From assembly GCF_014839805.1 (NCBI RefSeq), contig NC_051134.1, forward strand, positions 14,663,170 to 14,727,169: a DNA stretch of 64,000 bases, written 5' to 3'. Shown here in pieces: positions 26,801-36,944 of this stretch; positions within the stretch are counted from its first letter, which is position 1; each line of letters begins with the position of its first letter. Source of the DNA: Manduca sexta (taxonomy: Eukaryota > Arthropoda > Insecta > Lepidoptera > Sphingidae). The notes beneath the pieces are model-generated. The model worked only from the letters and a program-made list of their open reading frames with translations. It was not told the origin of the DNA and searched no databases. The position numbers were made by a program, and so were the translations under genes.

Positions 26801-29800
26801 AACCGTCAGAAATAACGGTTCCTGAAGTTAAATCAGAACCTATGAATATTGATGAAATCGAAAGAGACGCTGAAATTTCCATTAAAACGGAAAATATTCT
26901 GCAAAATTTAGATCCTGAAGGAATCATAGTGTCGGAAGATTTGCCGGCCGATGATTTAGATTGGGCTAGTGCTTGTGACAGTTTTATGGAACAACTTAAA
27001 TCGGGATGCCATAAAAAGAGGGCTCATAAAAAACGTATTGATACTCTGGATAATAACAATGAAAACAAATCAGATGAATCGCAAAGACCTGAAATCATAG
27101 AAAACGCTGTAGAGAAATCATCGACTGAAATACAACCAACTATCGTTATTAAACAGGAACCAGTTGATAGTGAAGAAATTACAACACAGAATGAAGTCTT
27201 AGAACCTGAGTTGGATGAGTCTTCAATACCTGTAATTGAAAACGAACATCAATCGCAAAATATTTCTCAAAATGAACCCACTCATAGTAAAGAAACAAGA
27301 AATGCTCAAAAATCAGATAAAAGTAATAAAGGGGAAAATAAAAAAGATAAAAACAAAGGTGATACAAAGGAAAACGATAAAACGTCAAAAGCAAAACTAA
27401 AAATGAAAGGTAAGACAGATAAAGATCAGGCTACAAGTTCCATCCCGACCAAAAGAGAATCAAAAGAAAAACAAAATATTAAAACTATTATAAAGGAAGA
27501 ATCTGAGTCTACTGATGACGACGAACCACTTATTAAAAGTAAGATACTTAAGGAAAAGGAGCAAAGCGAACGACTTAAATACCAATTATTGAAAGATCTA
27601 TCAGAAAAATCTGCTTATGTCAAACTAGAATGTTGTGATGTCGATGTAAATAAAAACAGCAGGAAATCGCTAGATTCTTCATTAAATAAAGAAAAAGAAG
27701 ACAAGTCAAACAAAAGCAAAGTTTTGAAACAAAATGCAAAGCCAAAAGTAAAAAAATTGTCAGTTGATTATATTAAGACTGAAAAACAGGCCGTTGATTC
27801 AAGCTCTGATAGCGATGATGAAAGTCTAAGTGTCGCAAGTAGACTTCGAACACGCAAGAGTATTAAAACGGAAGAAAAAGATAATAATAATAAAACCACA
27901 CTCATTCAAAAAACGCCGATAAAATCCTCTCCGTCTAAAAAAGTGGACAGCAGTAGTAGTAGTACAAGTAATAGTTCTACTCCTGTACGTAAGCCCGATT
28001 TTGGAGATGGATCTGCTTTTCATCCGGGTTGGGAAGAAGAATTATACAAATATAAGCGCTCTTTGCGCATGCCTACAAGACTTATTGCTATTCCACGTGG
28101 TCGCTCGGGTGGACCGTTCGTTAGGCGCACCGGTACTTTACTCACTAGAGGGTCAACATCACTTCCTGACTTAGACCCTGCCCCACTTTCACCAGCTCCG
28201 TCTTCGGCTCCGTCAGCTGCTACAGATGACTTATGTGCGAGACGCCAAGAAAAAGCTTGACACTCGATAGTGATTTAGATTCAAATTCTAGTTGCTCTGC
28301 TCGTCATAGGCTTCATTATGATTCGGAAGCTTCAACGTCAACTGTTTTCTCATCGAGAACAAAACGAAAAGGAAGTTCTATTGTAGACGTACTTATACAG
28401 AAATGCGTTCCGAAGGACAATCCTAAAAAGAAATCTAAAGATAAAGACGACAAGACACCTAAAGTCATTCAAAAAAAATCTAATACATCGGAACTATTAC
28501 CGACACCGAGTCTAGGTCTTGTAAAAAACGGCAATAAAGGAAGCTTAAGTGCAAAAAAGGAAAAATTGATGGAAGACATATATTACTTGGGTGCATTTAG
28601 AAAAGAAACCGTAACTGCTTTTAGAAACGCTTTTATTAAAAATACGGATGGACTGATTGGTGCCACTGAAGAGTTCCAACCTGTTGTCTTAAAATCTAGA
28701 ACAAGAACTGAAAGTAGAGTTCTGAAACAAAGAGCTACTATAAAAGAGGTTTTCGGTGATGAAAGGCCAGCCTCTGCACCACCAACGTCTTGTAGAGAAG
28801 AGGAACTACAAGAGGAGAAAGAACCTGTCGAAATAAAAAAAGAACCGGAACCTAAACCTAAATTAAAACCCAAAAAAATCGTTAAAGACAAAATGAAACG
28901 AAGATCTAGTTCGATACGAGACGGACTAAGAAGCACTAAATCGTTAAAACGGAATGATGCGAAAGGGCGGCTTCTTCGCCTGAAGAAAAGGAACAGTCTT
29001 ATGAAATCATTTAAAAATAAGAGAATTAAGGATAATTCTGCCAACAAACACAAAACAGAAAACCCTCCTTCATCAGAAAATAACGAAAACATCAAAGCAA
29101 AAGAAGAAAGCAGCTCTTTAACAAATACGGAAGGAAACACAAAAAGACGTCTAAAGCGCTTATTTGGCAGGAGAAAATTTAGTTCTGGTTTTGATTATAT
29201 CCGCAAGAAAAAGAAAATAATACGTAGAGAAGAAAATTCAAATAACAAAATACGTAGACCAGCTGTCAAACCAAGTCCTGAGTCTATTCATGACATCCAT
29301 AAAGAAATCAAGAGTTGGTTCATCAACAAAAGTGTGGGAGAGACCCACCTTCATCGCGCTGCCAGGCTCGGTTACACCGTAAGTATCTTTTATTTTATCA
29401 ATTATCCACATTGGTAGAGTATCTAACCCTAAGAGGAGAACAATTTTTTTTTTACGTTTCGATAAAAAATATTACGGTTTCATCCTGCAATAAGTTTAAT
29501 GGATTATAAAACTTATACGCTACCGAAAGCGGCCTGCTAGTTCCGAATCAACAGGTAATCTCATGGACACCGGCTGGTTTCGGAACTAGATTTACCGTAA
29601 TGCCAGATTTCTCACCTAATACATACATAAACTTTTTATTTCTTTAAAATTAGATATTCAGACCTGTTAATATCTATGTACAATTTTTAGGACTGTGTCG
29701 CATACTGTTTGGAGAAGATGGAATCGGATCCGTCGGCTAAAGACAATGCGGGTTTCACACCGTTGCACGTGGCCGCGGCGAAAGGTCACGTCAGGATCGC

Positions 29801-32800
29801 AAGGCTGCTTTTGCAGTATGGCGCTAACGTGTCAGCGGCGGCGCAAGGAGGTATTAGGTAAGTGATAATAAATTTATTAGTATTAATTATCTATTGTTAT
29901 AATCGATAAAATGTTCTAAACTGGGCTTTAACAACACAGAGATTTTATGAAACAGCACGTCGCTGATTTTTTGGTAATATTAAATTAAATCAACCACCGA
30001 GTTAAACGTCGCTTGTATATTTCTTATATTAGTTTACCGAAGGTAGGTAGGAAATCGCATTAATTTGCCTGGTTTATATAAAAATGTGTTCATATTATCC
30101 ATTAAGCGAGATAAGTTCCGTCTGTTAATGTTAATTTCCTTTGCGATATTTTCCGGGTCACTTATTAAAACTACCTTTTTATCTTAAGGCGATACCTCAA
30201 GGTCCATTTTCATACATTTTGTTTCGGCTTTAATCTGGGTAACTAAACAAGTATTGGCAAGTAAAGAATTTAAATTCACGTCTAGTTAGTGATTAGTTCT
30301 CGCAGTTGAAAGAAAAACGTAAAAATAATTAATAATCATGGATAGTTCGGCCTTTAACATTTAATATGTCGAAGTTTTAAAGGCAGAAATATCCATGATT
30401 ATTAATTATTTTACATTTTTCTTCAACTGCGAGAACTAATCACTAACTAGACGTGAATTTAAATTTACTTGCCAATACTTGTTTAGTTACCCAGATTAAA
30501 GGCGAAACAAAATGTATGAAAATGGACCTTGAGGTATCGCCTTAATAGTTATTTATTAACAATAAACATTGTCCATACCTTCGTTAAGGATAATACTTTA
30601 TAAATCTATTATTATTGAATATATAAATCTATTATACATTCATTTCTAATATAAGGAAAATAAAAAAACCTGCTTTGGGATACCACATGGCAAGGTATTT
30701 TATTTTCTTGGTAAGGCTATTAAGTAAAATTTATCAAAGAAGGCGTAAATACATAGGGAATGGATTGTAGCGTATCCTAGATCTAAGACTTTTTCAAAAT
30801 AATGGAAGTAATTTTATTTTTATTTATTTACTTTCCAGGCCGTTGCACGAGGCATGTGAGAACTGTCATGTGGAAGTGATACGGTTACTGCTGGCGTACG
30901 GCGCGGACCCCCTGTTGGGCACTTACGCTGGACAAACGCCTGAAGAACTGACCGAGGGCTCGGCAACAGTGTTCTTGCGCCTGCACATAGCTGATGTGCA
31001 AGGACAAGCCGTCGAACCCTGGAGGTTCCCACCTCCCACAGATATTATTGGTACGAAAATTCTCAATATAATATACATAAACTGTTTATTTTAGTTATAA
31101 CCGACTTTTACAAAATAATACAAAATTAATCTATCTATCTATACGTATAATAAATCTGTAGAGAGGTCAATTCTGTACATGAAATATATTTCCAAAATAA
31201 CTATCAGGGGGTGATTAGGGATCGATACTGATGCCAAAAATGCAATTAGTAAAATTTTTGTTGTCTGTCTGTCTGTCTGTATAACCGTTATAGAAACAAA
31301 AACTACTCGACGGATTTTAACGAAACTTGGTACAATCATTTTTCATACTCCTGTGCTGGTTATAGTATACTTTTCTTCACGCTACAATTAATAGGAGCAG
31401 AGCAGTGAAGGGAAATGTTGGGAAAACGGGAAAACTCCATTTTTTAAGCTTCCGTCGCGTGTGCAGCCTTAATGGTTAAAGCTACACAGAAATCACATAT
31501 GACGGAAATGTTCTCCTTAAAATTATGTAAAAAATATCACACGACAGCATATGTCTATCTTTTATGGTTGACTAACAATAACACGTGTAACTCCCGATAG
31601 CTTAGCAGTTCGAAGCTTTCTCATTGTATTTGTCTACTCTTACGTTTATAACACTCTCAGTCATCCCTAATTAAAAAGTTAACATTATTAAATATTCCAT
31701 AAAAATAATCATAGAAATCGGTATAGAAACACCAATGTTATACATGAAATACGCTAATAATGAGCCATCACGCGTGAATACTGAATCATGTTATAAGGAT
31801 TATTTTTGTATATATATAAGGTCGCGAACGCACAGGCAGGCGGCTTGCTTGACACCTAGAGGCTAGCGAATCACGTAGCGAGTAGCTTCGTAAAACGAAC
31901 ATTCTCGAACGTTCGCGACCGGCTCCATTTTTGAAGTCCGAAATCCACGCGGGCGAAGCTGCGGGCGGAAGCTAGTTGTAAATAAAGGACTGATATTCAT
32001 GTTTATTGTACCTGGTAGATATTTGACCGCAATGTACATATCATTTAACCATAGTTGTATTATAACTAAATTTTGGTCGCGTCTCTTACCTTCTCCGCTG
32101 TGGGGATAGAAAATTACAACTGTGCATTTTATTGTTTTTAATCTTATATCTGTGAGAAAGTTTGTACAAGTTCAGAGGCCGAACGCTAAATTTAAACAAA
32201 TATCTTCATTTGATATATTTAGTATAGTAGGATACAGTGGCGAAGGGTGAAATTTTTCAAAAGGTAACCCGGTGTAAAAAAAATTGGCGTCGGTTAAGAT
32301 ATCGGGGGCAATTTATCGGAAACAAAAACTAAGACAACAGATTTGTCTTGATTCGAAATCAACAAACGGCAACATACCTACTAAATTACCTATTATGCGT
32401 AAATAATTGAAACATTCATAAAATCGAACAATAAACGTAGATAATTCTTCTTCCATTAGTCACAAATATAAGTACTTATAATATATTAATTTGTTATAAC
32501 AGCAACAAAAGTAAGTATTAAAATAATAACCACACTACCTACATAAAAGTATCTGTTTATTTTCAAAATAAAACTGTAAATGTAATAGAAATAGGTATCA
32601 CGATCGCCAAACAGACCAACAGTTTAACGCCCGAATACTGAAACGCTACTCAACTAACCAACTTGTCTGAGGCCTACTTAAATTTAACAGGCTACTTAAT
32701 TTAAATGGCATTCTCGAACGTACATTAAAAGATTTTACGGAAAACTCAGTTGAGGAGCAGTTAATTTGCTATAGATTATAAAAAGTTTGTTTTCGTTTAC

Positions 32801-35800
32801 ATAATTTTAATAAAATGATATTTATGTGTCGTTTCACGCAGCATAATTTATGAAACATAAAAAATCTAATAACGTAATACGCAGTTTAATTAAAAATGAT
32901 TTTTAATTATTAAATTCTCAACATGGATGTAGTAAATACATTCCAACTTATTTATACTTGCCATTTGGCAGCATGATCAGTATTGACATTAGTCACTTAA
33001 GAAAAAAAAAACTTCTGTATCTGTCAAATTTTCTTCAACAAACAAATACAATTAAATCGTAGTGATTATATTCTCTTTGTTAACAATATTCATAATTCTT
33101 ATTTCGTCTTACCACAGAAGTTTCTATTTTGTAATTATATCAATGGAGTCTTCAAATAACAAACCCCAAAAAAGGGGTTGACATTATACGTAAATAGAAA
33201 AACAAGAACTGCTGGATATAGTGAAAAAGTAAGTATTGGATTTATTTGGAGGCCCATCGACTTAAGAAAAAAGGGCATTGCTCGATGCGGGCTGCTTCCG
33301 ACATTCAATCTGGAAATTTTTGCGGGAGGCCTTTATTCAGCAATGGATATCATGTGGCTGATAATGATTTTTTTTTGTTAAATAATTTTTAAAAATATAT
33401 TTGTTTTATTTGCAGCTTCCGTGAAAAACACAGGCAGTGAGCTGTGGGCGAGTAGCCGGCTGTGAAGTGAGAGGCCGTGGGTTCTCTTGTGTGATATATA
33501 TATATAATCAATCAATCAATAATTTATTCAATAAATAGACTTCTGCAGGCATCTATATATATCTACTATGTGTAGCAAAATGTCTGTAATGAAATTTTAT
33601 ATGTCTGATATATAAGAATTACAATTAAAAAATATAATAATTACAATAAAGTTTCTTCTTGCTTCTCTAATAATTATTTCTTCATTCAGACATGTTCAGA
33701 CTTTCAATAAAATTAATTTCCCTTAAAATTGTTACATACACACATAATAAAGCTAATCATCCTAGAAGGGGTAGGCAGAGGCACAACTAGTTCCATGATA
33801 TGAGCGCCAGGCACAACTAGTTCCATGATATGAGTACAATATGATGTACCATATTGTACTCATATCTATATATATGTACTATGTGTAGCAAAATGTCTGT
33901 AATGTAATGTTTATATCTCTGATATATAAGAATTACAATTAAAAAATATAATAATTATGATAAAGTTTCTTCTTGCTTCTCTAATAATTATTTCTTCATT
34001 CAGACATGTTGACTTTCAATAAAATTTATTTCCCTTAAAACTGTTACATACACACATAATAAAGCTAATCATCCTAGAAGGGGTAGGCAGAGGCACAACT
34101 AGTTCCATGATATAAGCACAGGCACAACTATTGCCATGATATGAGTACACCATGATGTACCGTAGGTTCCTACACATGAAAAATATCCCAGATGACCCTT
34201 TGATAGGTGCCTGTAGTAAAGAAACGAAGGGCAATAAATATCTGGTATTTCTTTTTATGACCCGGCTAGGCTGGATCAATATCCAGTTTAAATCAATATG
34301 ATGAATGAACATTGCTGAAATGACAATTCCTGAATTAAAAGCATAATTTAGGACAATTCCTGAATTAATGAACATAAATACTCTTCGAAAGTGTCTAATT
34401 TCTCTCGATTTCTTCGATTGACCCTATATTCTTCTTCAGACAGTGATGATAGTGAAGAAAAAGACATTTTATTAAATCGAAAGAGAATATAATAACAACT
34501 AACACAACAATAAATATTTTAGCGTAAAGATTTGAGAGTAGTCGCAAGCACTCTCAAATTAATCTCAATTAACAGCCATATAAGGCGGCCTTAAATAGCT
34601 GTCAAACTTTAAGCAGGGTTTGTGAATACCGTTTGAATCAATAAGCGGACCTTAAACCTTCGTCGCCTTAAATTTAAGGTTAGGAAATAAGTGACGTTTC
34701 AGTATACCAATTTCAAAGATAACGAATGCTTAAATCCGTGAGGCCATCTTAAATATTTAAGTGGCGTTTGAGTATTCGGGCGTAAGTCTACATGATAAAC
34801 TTATATAATTATCAATTTAAATTATAATCAAGAAAGGTTATTCGTTAACTTTTGCTTGTATCGTGGTGCTATTTTAAATTCAGTAAAATATAATATTTAT
34901 TTTCTTCTAACAAACATTTTGTGTCTAAAATCAAAAACTTTCAGATCTATTTCCAATATTTTACCATCTAAATACTAATATGTGAAATCACATACTAATA
35001 ATATACTTACGTAAAGGTAGACATTAAACTGATCACAGGTAGTTATTTCCATTATAATACACATTTATTTTTGTAGTTTATAAATAAACAAAGCGCTGGT
35101 ACCTAAATATCACATAACTATCAAAAAATAAAATGAATATGACAATTCACAAACACCGCAACTTAGTAGCATAATAAATTATGACGTTTGATGGACGTAA
35201 AAAGTGACAACTATACATAGTCGGTTAACGTGAAGCCGAACTAGCTCGGGTTACCTTTGCCCATATCTTACGCACGATTCCAACAAACACTAGCATAGAA
35301 AGTCATAGAAAGTGCTGCCATCTATATTAAAAAACATACTACGACATTAAGCCGCTTGACAGCGGGTTACCTTGCTCCTGTGGCGTCACAATTTCACATA
35401 GGTAACGGAATTTCTTGGGAACTAAATACAAGATGCGCCATCTAACGTTATTTAAAATAAGTAATCGATATCGATTAAATTAAGAAACATCGGGCTACTG
35501 CCCGATAGATGTCATTATTAAGTGATCATTATTAATAAGCTATTATAATTATTGTCCAGTCTGATATGTTGTAAATTTAAATTTACCTATTAAATATATT
35601 GTTTAGTATCACCGAAAACCTAAAAGGGAAGCCGGTGGGAATCGCCTTGTATGGACGCTTCGCCACTAGTAGGATATTGAATGTTACAGTTACTTCTAAG
35701 ATTATGTGTTTGTTAAGATCGCGAAGAGCTGGGCTGCGACCCGCTAGCGTCGCCGCCACCCGGGTCTCCGCCCCCGCCGCCAGACTCCACCATAGAGATT

Positions 35801-36874
35801 CAGAGCACAGAGGCTCCACTTCCCCCCCTTCTACAGCCTCAGGACAGCGCCAGGACAACCAGCTGACGGACTCTGGTGCTTGTTACAGGACATCACTAAT
35901 TTACTACAGGTAAGAATTTCACAAAAGAAACAAAACGCTTAATAAAGGTCGCAGGAACTCGTTCGATGCAGGTTGCTTTCGACAGGTGCGTCTGTAAATC
36001 TTTGGGGGAGGCCTATGTTCAGCAGTGCACTTTATGTGGCTGATGATGAAGTTCACAAATGGTTATTATAGGATCGCGGCCGGCCGGGGTTGTAAAGCGT
36101 CTGATTGGCTTTGGACATATCTGAGCTTAATAATTATGCTATTTGGTCAGTTACTTTAATCAACTTGTACGCGTTTAGAGAACATATGGTATAATAAATA
36201 TACAAATGAAGTACCTAATAAACATAGTAGGTACTACAAGTATCTTGTTTATAATAATAAGTACATGATAATCATAAATAATATAAATGACAACAACATA
36301 GTCGGCATAATATTACTGAGTAATCAAACAGAAACATGTATGTAGGAAAATATTAACACGAAATTTGGAACAGGTAATTCTTATCAACTTAATTATATAG
36401 GGTGTTTATCTTTGTATCCTGTTATTAATAAACGTTTAATAATTTTCCTGCTACAATTGTACCTCCTGTGTTGTTCATATTCGAACAATGTAAATAGGTA
36501 CATATAGCCAGTTTTTTAGGTTACAATAAAATATGAACAAATATTAATAGTTTATTTTAATTTGTTAAACTTTACCTACTACTAAAACTTATATAAAGTA
36601 TGTAGAGATTACGACTAAAAAGTAAAATAATTTAAATTTTGTTTTGCAGATCAAATCAAAAGACAGTCTACTGAAGCAAATCCACTGCGGCTCAGGGTCG
36701 CCGAGGGAGCTACTCCGCGAGATCCGCACGCAGGAGTTCCTGGAGCGCGCGCAGTGCCACCAGCTGCTGTGCGCCGGCGAGAAGGTCAACGTGCGCGCCT
36801 CCAAGGTCGCGCTCGTCAGGGTCACCGACAAGCTGCGCCAGCTCCTCAAGATCGAGACCGTGCTGGTGAGCTGA
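23894..36874 (+). CDS. BCOR: BCL6 corepressor (BCOR) homologue
   Basis: Nuclear corepressor scaffold; vertebrate BCOR joins the PRC1.1 Polycomb complex through its C-terminal PUFD domain, which binds PCGF1. Coding exons: 23864-29378 (ATG at 23894, a good Kozak context after an in-exon acceptor), 29691-29857, 30839-31050, 35718-35909, 36650-36874, with an intron of 4.7 kb before the fourth. The long first exon encodes a disordered Pro/Ser/His-rich N-terminus, a CtBP-binding PLDLS motif at about residue 513, an acidic SUMO-interaction-like patch (IVIDDIDDS, about residue 832) and Lys-rich regions. Exons 2-3 encode ankyrin repeats (GETHLHRAARLGYT, GFTPLHVAAAKGH, PLHEACENCHVEVIRLLL). Exons 4-5 encode a segment matching the BCOR PUFD (APLPPFYSLRT ... 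VNVRASKVALVRVT). Reading needs three single-base corrections, at 26791, 28249 and 35822. With them all exon phases close, giving about 2093 aa. Confidence 0.92.
29379..29690 (+). other. BCOR intron 1 of the coding part
   Basis: A 312-bp intron with donor GTAAGT at 29379 and acceptor TTTTTAG before 29691, phase 0. It splits the first ankyrin repeat after LGYT. Nothing else is seen in it. Confidence 0.85.
30184..30545. mobile_element. TTAA-flanked fold-back element in a BCOR intron
   Basis: Two arms, 30184-30344 and 30390-30545, are reverse complements over about 160 bp with only a few small differences: two 1-nt indels, one 3-nt gap and about two substitutions. A centre of about 45 bp carries a second small inverted pair. 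Both outer ends read TTAA followed by GGCGATACCTCAAGG, so TTAA is either the target duplication (as in piggyBac elements) or the terminal bases. There is no coding capacity. It is best called a fold-back or long-TIR MITE. piggyBac termini usually begin CCC/CCY, so superfamily membership is uncertain. Confidence 0.85.
31130..31975 (+). mobile_element. Helitron-like nonautonomous element
   Basis: Begins with TC after an A (31129/31130, TCTATCTATC) and ends with CTAG at 31972-31975 before a T, matching Helitron insertion between A and T. The 3' end CGCGGGCGAAGCTGCGGGCG can form a short GC hairpin just before CTAG. The interior has a (CTGT)n microsatellite at about 31260-31282 and the common ACGGATTTTAACGAAACTTG stretch. 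It also has a possible nested insertion bounded by the inverted pair GGTCGCGAACG/CGTTCGCGACC (about 31821-31920). No Rep/helicase coding was seen. It lies in the BCOR intron 31051-35717. Confidence 0.6.
33240..33378 (+). repeat. RTE-type LINE 3' end fragment, copy 1
   Basis: Contains GCTCGATGCGGGCTGCTTCC and GCGGGAGGCCTTTATTCAGC followed by a GATGATnn-like end, the usual 3' terminus of RTE/LINE copies in moths. A sister copy is at 35944-36053. It is nested inside the Harbinger-like element. Confidence 0.55.
33551..34170. repeat. Tandem duplication (about 313-bp unit) with antisense SINE tail
   Basis: Two adjacent copies (about 33551-33863 and 33864-34170) share long identical blocks, such as AAGTTTCTTCTTGCTTCTCT and GAAGGGGTAGGCAGAGGCAC, at a spacing of 312-313 bp. 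The GGGGTAGGCAGAGGC block with its TTACATACACA neighbour is the reverse complement of the SINE tail at 60121-60180, so a SINE fragment was duplicated with its flank. Between the copies lies a palindrome with perfect 17-bp arms and a 6-bp loop (33827-33866). Confidence 0.8.
35944..36053 (+). repeat. RTE-type LINE 3' end fragment, copy 2
   Basis: Shares TTCGATGCAGGTTGCTTTCG and GGGGGAGGCCTATGTTCAGC with the copy at 33240-33378 and ends GGCTGATGATGA. It lies just inside the last BCOR intron, 35 bp after the donor. It is too short to retain a domain. Confidence 0.6.
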
Positions 36875-36938
36875 CACTGAGCTGCTCGCCCGCGACCATA
36901 CTCACGACAAAACCATAGGAAATGCAAATCGGCATTAA

Positions 36939-36944
36939 AATAAA
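36939..36944 (+). terminator. Polyadenylation signal AATAAA after BCOR
   Basis: A canonical AATAAA 65 nt downstream of the BCOR stop codon (36872-36874). It would give a very short 3' UTR. Further AATAAA hexamers downstream (for example near 38388 and 38626) are alternatives, so the true site is uncertain. Confidence 0.35.

Larger units (their letters stand above)
32628..34782 (-). mobile_element. PIF/Harbinger-like transposon, composite and decayed
   Basis: Terminal inverted repeats CGCCCGAATACTGAAACGCT (32628) and its counterpart ending CGGGCG at 34782 match in all but two of about 21 bases. Each is flanked by a TAA trinucleotide, the 3-bp target duplication typical of PIF/Harbinger. On the minus strand a 39-codon frame (34467-34348) begins with a Ser-rich start, then EEEYRVNRRNRE and DTFEEY. 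This resembles the N-terminus of HARBI1-like nucleases, and the rest of the nuclease is missing. The 2.16-kb interior has been overwritten by an RTE LINE tail and a tandem SINE-bearing duplication. Confidence 0.65.

Noticed and set aside
28583..29140. 185-codon minus-strand frame rich in Leu, Phe and Ser
   Set aside because: It is the complement of the Lys/Arg/Glu-rich BCOR exon; the apparent hydrophobicity is a complement artefact.
31822..31920. Separate DNA transposon bounded by GGTCGCGAACG
   Set aside because: The inverted pair is only 11 bp and no target duplication was seen; kept only as a possible nest within the Helitron-like element.
23894..36874. BCOR as a pseudogene because of its frame breaks
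   Set aside because: Introns, splice sites, domain motifs and phases are all preserved apart from three single-base indels in homopolymers, which fits consensus error better than decay.
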